In this document: positions 56,440 through 64,000 of the stretch, one piece after another
Position numbering within the stretch: the first letter of the stretch is position 1
Layout of the letters: every line of letters begins with the position of its first letter
Source of the DNA: SOKG01 sp964449845
GTDB lineage: Bacteria; Chloroflexota; Dehalococcoidia; SZUA-161
Assembly: GCA_964449845.1 (NCBI GenBank)
Contig: CAYVES010000001.1
Location: 1-64,000, forward strand
Reading direction: 5' to 3'
DNA length: 64,000 nucleotides
Made by a program: the position numbers and the translations under genes
The notes under the pieces: model-generated
Database searches by the model: none
Told to the model about the DNA's origin: nothing
The model's input: only the letters and a program-made list of their open reading frames with translations

Positions 56440-58173
56440 ATGAAGAACGCGGCTATTGCTCAGGTGTTTCAGGATATGGCTGATCTCCTCGAGCTCAAGG
56501 AGGATAACCCCTTTAAGATCAGGGCCTACCAGCGAGCAGCCCACACTATTGTCGACTTGCCTGTGGAGCTGGGGCAGGTGATGAAGGAGGACAGGCTCCG
56601 CGAAATCCCTGGCATCGGCGAGGCCATCGCTAAGAAGATAACCGAGCTTCTGACCACCGGGCGCCTGGAGGCCTATGAGAAGCTTCGCTCCGAGTTCCCC
56701 GAGGGTATCAGCTCCCTGCTGGCTATCACCGGCGTGGGCCCCAAGACGGTGATGCGTCTCTACAAGGAACTGGGTATCTCCACCGTGGATGACCTGGAGA
56801 AGGCGATTGTGGAGGGGCAGGTAGCTGCCGTGTACCGCCTGGGGGACAAGACTGCTGAGAACATCCTGCGCCATATTCAGAGGCTGCGCCGCAAAGACCT
56901 GCGCGTGCCCCTGGGCGGGGCGCTCCCTGTGGTGGAGGAGATTCTAGGCGACCTTAACGAAATCGCCGGCGTGCGTAACCTGATCCCTGCAGGCAGCCTG
57001 CGCCGCTTCAAGGAGACCATCGGCGATGTCGACATCATGGGCACCGCCGATGACCCTGAGGGCGTCCTTCAGGCGTTTGTCCAGCTTCCCCAGGTGGAGG
57101 AGATTCTGGTGCAAGGGACAACAAAGGCCAGCGTGATCGTCAGGGACGGGCTTCAGGTGGACCTGAGGATGGTGGAGCACGACTGCTTCGGCTCGCTGCT
57201 TCAGTATTTCACTGGCAGCAAGGATCACAATATTGTCCTCAGGGATAGAGCGCTTCGCCAGGGGCTGAGTTTGAGCGAATACGGCATCACCGTACTAAAG
57301 AGCGGCGAGATAGAGAAATTCACTTCGGAGGAAGCCTTCTACGGAAGGATCGGCCTTGAGTACATCCCACCGGAGCTGCGTGAGGGGCGGAACGAGATCG
57401 AGGAGGCGGAAAAGGGGGCTCTGCCCAAGCTGATCGAGGGCTCTGATATCAAGGGCGATCTTCACGTACACACCGAGTGGAGCGATGGGCATGACTCCAT
57501 TGAAGCGATGGCAGCCGCCGCCAGAGGTCGAGGCTATGAGTATCTGGCGATCACCGATCATTCCGTGGGCAGGGGCATCGCCCACGGGCTCAGTGAAGAG
57601 CGAGTAAGGCAGCAGGTGGCGGAGATAAAGGAGCTCGACCGGAGGCTGGATGGCTTGCGCTTGTTTGCGGGAAGCGAGGTGGATATACGTGCCGATGGCA
57701 CTCTTGATTACCCCGACGAGGTTCTGGGCGAGTTGGATGTCGTGATCGCTGCCGTTCACTCTGCTATGGGACAGGATTCGGAGAAGATGACGGGGAGGAT
57801 TATCCGCGCGCTGGAGAACCCCAATGTGCATATTCTGGCCCATCCCACCTGCAGGCTTCTTGGTATAAGGGAGCCGATAGATGTTGACCTTGAGGAGGTA
57901 TTCCGCGCTGCAGCCAGGACAAACACGGCGCTGGAGATAAATGCCATGCCCGACAGGCTTGATCTCAAGGATATTCATGTGCTGAGGGCGAGGGAGTTAG
58001 GGGTGAAACTGGTGATCGGCACCGATGCCCATAGTGTGGGCGGCCTGGAGCTGATGCGCTTTGGGGTTGGGGTGGCGCGGCGGGGGTGGTGCCAGTCGGA
58101 GCACATCTTGAATACACGACCGGCGGGAGAGGTAGAGGCATTCTTGAAGCAAGGTAAGGGCGGACATGGTTGA
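56440..58173 (+). CDS. polX: Family X DNA polymerase with PHP domain (PolX)
   Basis: From ATG 56440 the protein has 577 residues, the length of bacterial PolX. It starts with the 8-kDa-like domain and helix-hairpin-helix motifs (IPGIGEAIAKKI; ITGVGPKTVMRLYKELG). The nucleotidyl-transfer motif is AGSLRRFKETIGDVDIM with two catalytic Asp, and a third lies in LQVDLRMV. The C-terminal PHP domain begins DLHVHTEWSDGHDS, with HSAMG, HPTCRLLG and GTDAHSVGGL as metal ligands. It fills gaps in base-excision repair and has 3'-5' exonuclease activity in known members. Confidence 0.93.
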   Translation: MKNAAIAQVFQDMADLLELKEDNPFKIRAYQRAAHTIVDLPVELGQVMKEDRLREIPGIGEAIAKKITELLTTGRLEAYEKLRSEFPEGISSLLAITGVGPKTVMRLYKELGISTVDDLEKAIVEGQVAAVYRLGDKTAENILRHIQRLRRKDLRVPLGGALPVVEEILGDLNEIAGVRNLIPAGSLRRFKETIGDVDIMGTADDPEGVLQAFVQLPQVEEILVQGTTKASVIVRDGLQVDLRMVEHDCFGSLLQYFTGSKDHNIVLRDRALRQGLSLSEYGITVLKSGEIEKFTSEEAFYGRIGLEYIPPELREGRNEIEEAEKGALPKLIEGSDIKGDLHVHTEWSDGHDSIEAMAAAARGRGYEYLAITDHSVGRGIAHGLSEERVRQQVAEIKELDRRLDGLRLFAGSEVDIRADGTLDYPDEVLGELDVVIAAVHSAMGQDSEKMTGRIIRALENPNVHILAHPTCRLLGIREPIDVDLEEVFRAAARTNTALEINAMPDRLDLKDIHVLRARELGVKLVIGTDAHSVGGLELMRFGVGVARRGWCQSEHILNTRPAGEVEAFLKQGKGGHG

Positions 58174-58465
58174 AAACGAGTCTCAGGAGGTCAGGCAGGT
58201 CTATGAGCGGGCGGAGAGGATAGTGGCGGAGAAAATCGGCTTTCTGCGACATCTGATCATATACGTGGTGGTAAACGCCGTGCTGTTCGCCATCAATATG
58301 CTGACCTCAAGTGGGTTCCTTTGGTTTTTGATACCCCTTAGTGGCTGGGGGATCGTGCTCTTGGCCCATTTCCTGAGTGTATTTACCTTCAGAGGGGACA
58401 GATTTGAGCGCTGGCGAAAAAGGCAGATAGAGAGGGAGATGGAGAAACTGAGGGAAAAAGATTAG
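58166..58465 (+). CDS. 2TM-domain small membrane protein
   Basis: The 99-residue protein overlaps the end of polX by 8 bp. It has two hydrophobic helices (FLRHLIIYVVVNAVLFAINML and FLWFLIPLSGWGIVLLAHFLSVF) between charged helical ends, RHLIIYVVVNA being the signature of the 2TM domain found in some kinases and regulators. The function is unknown. Confidence 0.85.
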   Translation: MVENESQEVRQVYERAERIVAEKIGFLRHLIIYVVVNAVLFAINMLTSSGFLWFLIPLSGWGIVLLAHFLSVFTFRGDRFERWRKRQIEREMEKLREKD

Positions 58466-58493
58466 CCTCTATCCCCTGTTGGGAGTTTGCTAA

Positions 58494-59231
58494 ATGTCAG
58501 GCGATGACTCTAGCCTCAATCGTGTGACTTCCGTTGAGCATGATGAGGCGATCCGGTATCTTAGGCAGGCTATCGCTGGTGGCAAGCCGTGGTACATTGC
58601 ACTGCTTGAAGCTATAGGGCTCTGGACCTGTCCTGAGGAAAACCATAACGGGCAGTTATACTGCTACCTGATTGATGGTGAGGCTTTTGACTGGCTGCTC
58701 CTCGCGGAGCGTCTTTGCCAGGAAATAGCTGATGTTATTCCGGAAGAGGAACTGCTTGACCTCCTCTTTTTCGGCAGGCTACCCGAAGAGCTATCGGAGG
58801 AAGAGTTCAAGGAACTCATAGGTGGTGCCAAATATCATGCCCATCTCAACTACCTTTACGGGGTCACCGTTGAGAAGTTCGTGCTTCTTGCAATAGAGGA
58901 GGAAATTCGCAAAGAGCGCCAGGGCCATGTCTTTTCTGGCCAGGATGGCGGTTTTGATGATAGCTATCAGCGGCTCTACGGTGCCGGCCAGAAGGCTCTT
59001 CTCCAACGCTTCAGAGAAGAGAAGGGCTATCCCCGGAGCGATGATATTACGCTCGACCAGCTACAAGAGTTCACGTACTGGTTGTTCAAGTATCGGCTCA
59101 GTAATTCCGACAAGGCACGTGTAGCCAGCGATACCAGGAAAGGCGTGGAGTATCTCAAGCGCCACAGTCTGGACAGGGGGCTTAGTGTCCCCCAGAGCAG
59201 TCCCTCTGACGTTGTCGAGAACAGTATTTAG
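58494..59231 (+). CDS. Hypothetical protein, mostly alpha-helical
   Basis: I do not recognise this 245-residue protein. It is acidic and helical (IPEEELLDLLFFGRLPEELSEEEFKELIGGAKYHAHLNYLYGVTVEKFVLLAIEEEI), without membrane segments or cysteine clusters. Codon use and the continuous frame support a real gene. It lies 28 bp after the 2TM protein and before the coaX promoter, so it is probably the last gene of the polX transcript. Confidence 0.8.
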   Translation: MSGDDSSLNRVTSVEHDEAIRYLRQAIAGGKPWYIALLEAIGLWTCPEENHNGQLYCYLIDGEAFDWLLLAERLCQEIADVIPEEELLDLLFFGRLPEELSEEEFKELIGGAKYHAHLNYLYGVTVEKFVLLAIEEEIRKERQGHVFSGQDGGFDDSYQRLYGAGQKALLQRFREEKGYPRSDDITLDQLQEFTYWLFKYRLSNSDKARVASDTRKGVEYLKRHSLDRGLSVPQSSPSDVVENSI

Positions 59232-59259
59232 GCGCCTCCTGGCCAAGCTAAAACATATG

Positions 59260-59288
59260 TTGTAACCTGAAGCGGAGTCCGCTATAAT
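59260..59288 (+). promoter_or_regulatory. Promoter of coaX-coaBC
   Basis: TTGTAA and a perfect TATAAT are separated by 17 bp, with a start codon 50 bp further on. The -10 lies in the small inverted repeat cgctataatagcg. Confidence 0.7.
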
Positions 59289-59337
59289 AGCGCTCACGTT
59301 TCTTGTTAGGGGCCGGTTGGCCTGAGATGAGGGCAAC

Positions 59338-60108
59338 ATGCTGTTGGCAATCGACATAGGGAACACAAATATAGTCATAGGCGTCTTCGAGGACGAGACG
59401 CTAAGGGCCACCTGGAGGCTGGGTACTGACTTCCACAAGCTTGAAGACGAATATGCAACAGTCTTTCTTAACCTGCTGTCACTGAAGGGCCTTGATTTCG
59501 CAGATGTTGACCATGCTATCATCTCAAGCTCAGTTCCACCACTGGTGACGGTTTTCGAGAAATTATGCCAGCGTTACTTCGAGGTCTCACCTATGGTAGT
59601 TGGCCCCGGTGTAAAGACCGGTGTTCGTATCTCAATTGATAATCCACGTGAGGTTGGAGCTGACCGCGTGGCCAATGCAGCAGCAGCGCACAGGCTGTAC
59701 GGTGGCCCCTTGATAGTCATCGATTTTGGCACTGCTACCACCCTGGATGCGGTATCGGAGGAGGGGGATTATCTTGGGGGAGCTATCGCCCCTGGCATCG
59801 GGATTTCGGCAGAGGCGCTCTTCGAGCATGCCGCCAAACTGCCGCGTGTGGAGTTGGTTCGGCCTCAGAAGGCTATAGGTAGAAACAGCGTATCCGCGAT
59901 GCAGTCTGGCATTATCTTTGGCTACGTGGGGCTAATAGAGGGCATTGTTGTACGCATGCGAAAGGAGTTGGGGGGCACTGCCAAAGTGATCGCCACGGGG
60001 GGGTTCGCCGATATTATATGTATGGAGACCGATGCCGTGGACGCCGTGGAGCCGGATTTGACGCTAGTCGGACTGAGGCTGGTACACGAGCTAAATTGTG
60101 GACGATAG
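59338..60108 (+). CDS. coaX: Type III pantothenate kinase
   Basis: The 256-residue protein phosphorylates pantothenate, the first step of CoA synthesis, and belongs to the ASKHA fold. It has the phosphate loop DIGNTNIVIGVF at residues 5-16, ISSSVPP, NPREVGADRVANAAAA, the second phosphate motif DFGTATTLDAV and GGAIAPGI. Type III kinases lack feedback control by CoA. The ATG follows GATGAGGG. The next CoA gene follows 20 bp later. Confidence 0.95.
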   Translation: MLLAIDIGNTNIVIGVFEDETLRATWRLGTDFHKLEDEYATVFLNLLSLKGLDFADVDHAIISSSVPPLVTVFEKLCQRYFEVSPMVVGPGVKTGVRISIDNPREVGADRVANAAAAHRLYGGPLIVIDFGTATTLDAVSEEGDYLGGAIAPGIGISAEALFEHAAKLPRVELVRPQKAIGRNSVSAMQSGIIFGYVGLIEGIVVRMRKELGGTAKVIATGGFADIICMETDAVDAVEPDLTLVGLRLVHELNCGR

Positions 60109-60127
60109 TCAACTTCAGGGAGGGAGC

Positions 60128-61324
60128 GTGTTTGAGCAAAAGAACGTAGTTCTGGGAGTAACTGGCAGCATCTCTGCCTATAAGGCTGTGGATATTGCCA
60201 GCAAGCTAACTCAAAGGGGGCTGGCTGTTGATGTGGTGATGACCAAGGCGGCTATGGAGTTCGTGACAGCGTTATCCTTCGGCAGCGTAACCCATAGGCC
60301 GGTAGTAACTGATATGTGGGAGCTCTCCTCTGAGTTCAGCGTGGAGCATGTTGCCCTTGCTGAGCGTGCGGATGTAGTGGTTATTGCTCCTGCCACCGCT
60401 AATACCATTGCCAAGCTGGCGACAGGCATCGCTGATGAGATGTTGAGTTGCACTGTGCTTGCCACCAAGGCGCCGGTGATCCTGGCACCAGCCATGGACG
60501 CAGGTATGTATAGCAACGCTGTAACACAGGAGAACCTGGCCAAGTTGCGCTCCCGGGGCTTCACTACTGTGGGTCCGGGATATGGTCGGCTGGCTTCGGG
60601 GCTGGTTGGCACGGGACGCTTGGCGGAGACCGATGAAATACTGGGCACCGTTTTCCAGGTCCTGGGTAGGAAGGGTGACCTGGCCGACAGGCAGATCGTA
60701 GTCAGCGCCGGAGGCACCCGGGAACCCATCGATCCGGTGCGCTACATAGGCAATCGCTCCTCGGGTAAGATGGGCTACGCGGTAGCCGAGGCTGCCCGGG
60801 ACCGGGGCGCAATAGTAACCCTGGTGACCAGCGTTGAACAGATTCCTGCTCCGGCAGGCGTCGAGGTGATGCCGGTAGAGACTGCTCTTGAGATGCGAGA
60901 CGCTGTGCTCAAGGCTTCAGCCGCAGCGGACGTTCTCATAATGGCTGCGGCGGTTGCCGATTATCGGCCAGCCGATGTGGTTCAGAAAAAGATAAAGAGG
61001 GAATCTGAAACACTGGCCCTCGATCTGGTGAAGACGGCGGATATTCTGGGCGAGGTAGGTGGGGATATTGTCAAGGTGGGCTTCGCTGCCGAAAGCGAGG
61101 ATTTGATAGCAAGGGCAACGGATAAGCTTACAAGGAAGAAGCTTGACCTTATCGCGGTCAATGATATTACCGCCGAGGATAGCGGTTTTGGCGCAGATAC
61201 CAACCGGGTGACTCTGATCGACCGCGAGGGAAAGGTTGAGGAGCTTCCGCTGATGCATAAGTACGAGGTTGCCCACCGCATCCTGGACAGAGTAGTGGCG
61301 CTGCTCTCCCCGTCACCAGATTGA
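60128..61324 (+). CDS. coaBC: Bifunctional phosphopantothenoylcysteine decarboxylase/synthetase
   Basis: The GTG at 60128 with AGGGAGGGAG before it gives 398 residues; a GTG at 60098 would overlap coaX. The CoaC half (1-185) has GVTGSISAYKAVDIASKL, the FMN-region APATANTIAKLATGIADEMLSC and PAMDAGMYSN, where the usual motif is PAMNxxMW. The CoaB half has VSAGGTREPIDPVRYIGNRSSGKMGYAVAEAA and a KVGFAAES...KKLDLIAVNDI segment. Together with coaX it covers the middle of CoA synthesis, which suits an acyl-CoA-based metabolism. Confidence 0.95.
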   Translation: MFEQKNVVLGVTGSISAYKAVDIASKLTQRGLAVDVVMTKAAMEFVTALSFGSVTHRPVVTDMWELSSEFSVEHVALAERADVVVIAPATANTIAKLATGIADEMLSCTVLATKAPVILAPAMDAGMYSNAVTQENLAKLRSRGFTTVGPGYGRLASGLVGTGRLAETDEILGTVFQVLGRKGDLADRQIVVSAGGTREPIDPVRYIGNRSSGKMGYAVAEAARDRGAIVTLVTSVEQIPAPAGVEVMPVETALEMRDAVLKASAAADVLIMAAAVADYRPADVVQKKIKRESETLALDLVKTADILGEVGGDIVKVGFAAESEDLIARATDKLTRKKLDLIAVNDITAEDSGFGADTNRVTLIDREGKVEELPLMHKYEVAHRILDRVVALLSPSPD

Positions 61325-61358
61325 CGGTATCTCGGGCAGCGTGCTATGATACCTGCGT

Positions 61359-61434
61359 GGCAGCGTAGCTCAGAGGTTAGAGCAGGGGACTCATAAGCCC
61401 AAGGTCGTCGGTTCGACTCCGACCGCTGCCACCA
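61359..61434 (+). tRNA. tRNA-Met (CAT)
   Basis: The 76-nt cloverleaf has a perfect 7-bp acceptor stem (GGCAGCG/CGCTGCC), D stem GCTC/GAGC, anticodon loop CTCATAA (anticodon CAT), T stem GTCGG/CCGAC with loop TTCGACT, and an encoded CCA. The anticodon stem has mismatches at its ends (G-A and A-G). It may be elongator Met; a CAT tRNA modified to read Ile AUA cannot be excluded. Confidence 0.93.
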
Positions 61435-61449
61435 GCCCCTTTCACTTTT
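61423..61449. repeat. Left direct repeat at the tRNA 3' end (attachment-site-like)
   Basis: The last 12 nt of the tRNA and the next 15 nt are identical to 63076-63102. Weaker similarity continues to about 61562, matching 63103-63210. The repeats bracket a single HEPN-motif gene. Confidence 0.75.
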
Positions 61450-61634
61450 GTTCGTTTTAACTGTCTACTGCCTTTTTACCTCCCGAGATGATCTTTCTCT
61501 TAGGCAGCAAACCCCACGACTATTGCGACATTCTACTGCGAGATGTATAATACACTACGAAGTCCAAAGTTGAGTGGTGTAAGTAAACGCACTATTCTAG
61601 CATTCAGCGCCACTGACAACGGAAAGGGGGAGGA

Positions 61635-62930
61635 ATGGGAACTAAGAGGAAACGCTATGGCGATGAGCGACCGGACGAATATGACATGGCGGAAATTAGC
61701 AGTAGTCTCAAGGATAATCTCGAAGGTTTGGAAGCGTTCGTACGTAATTTGGCCCCTGTGGCAAAAGAGCACGACAGTAGCTTATGGGATAGAGTCGGTG
61801 AAGTATTGGACAACGCGTTTGAGGCAGTCGGGCTGTCCAAAGACGAGCTTGAGAGGAAGAGCGCTGAATCAAAGAGCAAACGAGTAAAATTCGAAATACA
61901 GACAACTCCTCAACAAAGGCAGCAGTTCGTCAATATATTGGCAGACTTGCCACGTTTGACTCCGTCTCAACATGAATTGCTGCACAGAAGCTCATTCGTC
62001 ATGCTGATATGCTTCTTTGACTTCTTGGTCTCAGATTTAATTCACTATTTCTACACAAGGTATCCTGACAGCCTATCGAACAAGGAACTATCCTTGAGGC
62101 TGGGTGAGTTGAAGCTTTGTAACGACCTTGACGAAGCCATGGATTATTTAGTTGCAAAGGAAGTTGACACTGTTCTATATAGGAACCTGGAAGGTCAAAA
62201 GAAGTACTTTCAAGAGTTCTTTAAGATTGATACGCAAGATAAGTTCATAGATTGGAAAAGAATAGGCGAAGCTATTGAGCGACGCAACATAATCGTGCAC
62301 AACAATTCCAAGATTAATAGGCGCTATTTAAATAGCGTAGATTTGTCAATTGTGCCTGAAAAAATCAAAGACTTGAAGGAAGGCTCTCGAATTCGTGTAA
62401 CCCCAGATTACTTTGCAGTTGCCTTTGATGAGATTCTCGTTGGAGGTGTTATACTGAGTCAATCGTGTTGGCGTAGCTGGAGTAAAGGTAGTATTGAGAA
62501 GGCAGACTCTCAACTGAACAGGGATACATACGATGCACTTCTGAAAGAGAAGTGGACTGTTGCTGAACGATTGGGTTTGTTCGCAAAGGAATGTAAAGCT
62601 TGTAGTGAAGCTGTGCGTCTGCATCTTCACATGAATTACTGTCAGTCCCTGAAGTGGCAGAACAAAGAAGGCGAGCTTAAGAAGGAACTGGAGGTGCTCA
62701 ATGGGTCAGCTTTGAGCCCCATGTATAAACTTGCCCTATGTGCGTTAAGAAGTGATAGGAAAGGATTCTACGAGAACCTTGGAAATGCAATTCGCGTAGA
62801 TGNNNNNNNNNNAGATGGCATGGAGGAAAGATATTTCAAGGAGTGGCCTCTTTTTCGAGAATTCAGAGAAGACTCGAATTATGAAGAGATGATAAGATCC
62901 GAATTCGAAACATTATCCCACGGCGAGTAG
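61635..62930 (+). CDS. HEPN-motif protein, possible defence RNase (10-N gap inside)
   Basis: The frame spans 431 residues, open through a 10-N gap at 62803-62812. Its central part is helical and contains IGEAIERRNIIVHNNSKINRRYLN. RNIIVH is the R-x4-H motif of HEPN ribonucleases found in toxin-antitoxin and abortive-infection systems. No other domain is recognised; the N-terminal 80 residues are charged. GGGGGAGG precedes the ATG. It looks more A+T-rich than its neighbours and lies between the duplicated tRNA ends, which points to acquisition. Confidence 0.72.
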   Translation: MGTKRKRYGDERPDEYDMAEISSSLKDNLEGLEAFVRNLAPVAKEHDSSLWDRVGEVLDNAFEAVGLSKDELERKSAESKSKRVKFEIQTTPQQRQQFVNILADLPRLTPSQHELLHRSSFVMLICFFDFLVSDLIHYFYTRYPDSLSNKELSLRLGELKLCNDLDEAMDYLVAKEVDTVLYRNLEGQKKYFQEFFKIDTQDKFIDWKRIGEAIERRNIIVHNNSKINRRYLNSVDLSIVPEKIKDLKEGSRIRVTPDYFAVAFDEILVGGVILSQSCWRSWSKGSIEKADSQLNRDTYDALLKEKWTVAERLGLFAKECKACSEAVRLHLHMNYCQSLKWQNKEGELKKELEVLNGSALSPMYKLALCALRSDRKGFYENLGNAIRVDXXXXDGMEERYFKEWPLFREFREDSNYEEMIRSEFETLSHGE

Positions 62931-63024
62931 TGATGGTTCAGTTGCCATTCAACCAAACTGTCATCGCCCAGCACGCCACCCCGCTGGCATAAAGACAGAC
63001 AATCCGAATCCGAAACTCCTCATC

Positions 63025-63066
63025 CTTCGACAAGCCTCGGGCCTGGCCAAGGCCAGGGCTCAGGCC
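63025..63066. repeat. GC-rich palindromic repeat (CCTGGCCTTGGCCAGG family), copy 2
   Basis: Reads catccttcgacaagcctcgg followed by cctggccaaggccagggctc, the inverse of the element at 37725-37783. Confidence 0.6.
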
Positions 63067-63075
63067 ATGCTACAG

Positions 63076-63102
63076 CCGCTGCCACCAGCCCCTTTCACTT
63101 TT
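63076..63102. repeat. Right direct repeat of the tRNA 3' end
   Basis: Identical over 27 bp to 61423-61449, including the CCGCTGCCACCA end of the tRNA, 1653 bp downstream. The similarity continues for about 100 bp with changes. Confidence 0.75.
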
Positions 63103-63307
63103 CTTCGTTTGAACTGCCTACTGCCTATTTATCCGCCTAGATGACCTTTCTCTTACCCAACAAACCACATATCGCTTGTGATATTAACCTGCGATATATA
63201 TACTACAGGAAGCCTGTAGTACCCCCACCGTAGCAATGGTGGCCCAGAGGGTGCTGGTTGCCGCTGGGGAAGCGAGTCGTACTTGGTTGGAACGGAGGAG
63301 GAGACCG

Positions 63308-63583
63308 ATGCCGGTGATCACGGGGATTCAGCGTAGAGTACCTGCTGCTGATTCAGCGCAGAACTACGCCGACTACGACGATTTCGTAGAGTGTGCCGAG
63401 TTCGCCGTCAGGAGGCAGGGCGACGGGGAGGAGGTTCAGGTCAACGTTTTCTTCCCGCGCTCGGGCACGCCGGAGCAGGGTGTTGGCCTTTCGCTGCCGT
63501 CTCTTGAGGTGGCCATCGCGGTAGGACGAGCACTTCTGACGGTCGCAGAAGGCCACCTGACTGAAGTTGTAGGCCGCTTCTAG
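63308..63583 (+). CDS. Small hypothetical protein
   Basis: The ATG at 63308 has AGGAGGAG 4-5 nt upstream and gives 91 residues; a longer reading from 63236 is not supported by a ribosome-binding site. The protein alternates strands and helices (YDDFVECAEFAVRRQGDGEEVQVNVFFPR; LPSLEVAIAVGRALLTVAEGHL). I know no relatives or function. Confidence 0.6.
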   Translation: MPVITGIQRRVPAADSAQNYADYDDFVECAEFAVRRQGDGEEVQVNVFFPRSGTPEQGVGLSLPSLEVAIAVGRALLTVAEGHLTEVVGRF

Positions 63584-63677
63584 CGGTGCCAGTGGTAGGA
63601 GCGGTCCGCGAAGGTCTTTCGATGGGGACGAAGTCCTGTAGCGAAGGAGATAGGGTGCTGCCGATGACCGAGCTGCG

Positions 63678-63884
63678 CTATACTAGCGCTATCACCAGGC
63701 AACTGACGACGTAGGCCAGGCCTATGGCAAAAAGTCCGGTGCCTACGGTCCTTACTCGTCGCCCCAGTGCTTGTTGCTGCTCAGGATGTTCCAGAATAGC
63801 GCCCTGGAGGAAGACGATAAACCCTATCATCATCACAGCGAGACCCATACCTGCATACGTGAGTATTAGTGTAGACTCTTCCAC
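63678..63884 (-). CDS. Small two-helix membrane protein
   Basis: The GTG at 63884 has GGGAGGG 4 nt upstream and gives 68 residues with two hydrophobic helices (LILTYAGMGLAVMMIGFIVFL and VGTGLFAIGLAYVVSCLVIALV) joined by a charged loop with Gln-Gln-Gln. No family is recognised. A longer reading to 63971 has no ribosome-binding site. Confidence 0.6.
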   Translation of the reverse strand: MEESTLILTYAGMGLAVMMIGFIVFLQGAILEHPEQQQALGRRVRTVGTGLFAIGLAYVVSCLVIALV

Positions 63885-64000
63885 ATAGCCCTCCCATCGC
63901 TTATTAGTTCGCTTATATTGTGGACTAACGGACTGCTCTCGACCACCGTGCGAACCTGATAGCGCAGGCAAGTCCGTACTATTTTCCGCTAATGACGGAC

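Larger units (their letters stand above)
62931..63307. other. Right end of the island-like segment
   Basis: Contains a GC-rich palindromic repeat (63025-63066) and the right tRNA-end direct repeat (63076-63102 and beyond). No gene seen. Confidence 0.5.

Overview
The window looks like a scaffold from an uncultured, probably monoderm member of the Chloroflexota, most like Dehalococcoidia. I infer this from the mix of CaiB/BaiF CoA-transferases, a crotonase and SDR cluster, an ETF:quinone-type Fe-S membrane oxidoreductase, and a type IV pilus locus with PilM/N/O but no PilP or PilQ secretin genes. No rRNA gene is present, so the taxonomy is inference. Four N runs (10589-10688, 20755-20854, 31197-31206, 62803-62812) show it is a gapped scaffold, and three of them interrupt genes.

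Layout. 1-6.1 kb (minus): acyl-CoA metabolism (two crotonases, an SDR, two CoA-transferases, a cysteine-rich protein) with two decayed CoA-transferase fragments between the live genes. 6.4-8.6 kb (plus): a secreted OB-like protein, an ECF-type sigma factor and an overlapping DUF5667-type membrane protein. 8.6-12.1 kb (minus): two paralogous DivIVA-like coiled-coil proteins; a third, giant paralog with thirty 26-residue repeats lies at 34.2-37.1 kb. 12.7-14.0 kb: a methyltransferase fused to an N-acyl-amino-acid-synthase-like domain.

15.0-32.4 kb (plus): type IV pilus locus. A membrane GGDEF/HD-GYP protein is followed by PilT, PilB, PilC, minor pilins, a 1077-residue PilX-like surface protein, PilN, PilO, PilM, the prepilin peptidase and three pilin-like proteins. 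32.8-42.5 kb: a LuxR regulator, an acetyltransferase, the giant coiled-coil protein, then a cluster of OmpR regulator, PAS histidine kinase, double receiver and receiver-PAS-HD-GYP. 42.7-44.3 kb: methyltransferase and glycosyltransferase. 44.4-46.4 kb (minus): the Fe-S oxidoreductase that could pass electrons from acyl-CoA oxidation to quinone.

46.7-61.3 kb (plus) is mostly housekeeping (DegV, PlsY-like, P-loop kinase, Prs, SecA, PolX, CoaX, CoaBC). It is interrupted by accessory cassettes: HicBA between prs and secA; an EVE-domain/NucS-like nuclease with a truncated DNA methylase after secA; and a DUF559 nuclease embedded in GC-rich repeats. At 61.4 kb a tRNA-Met gene is followed by a HEPN-motif gene bounded by a duplicated tRNA 3' end, which looks like a very small island. 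Several palindromic repeat families are scattered between genes; one occurs five times.
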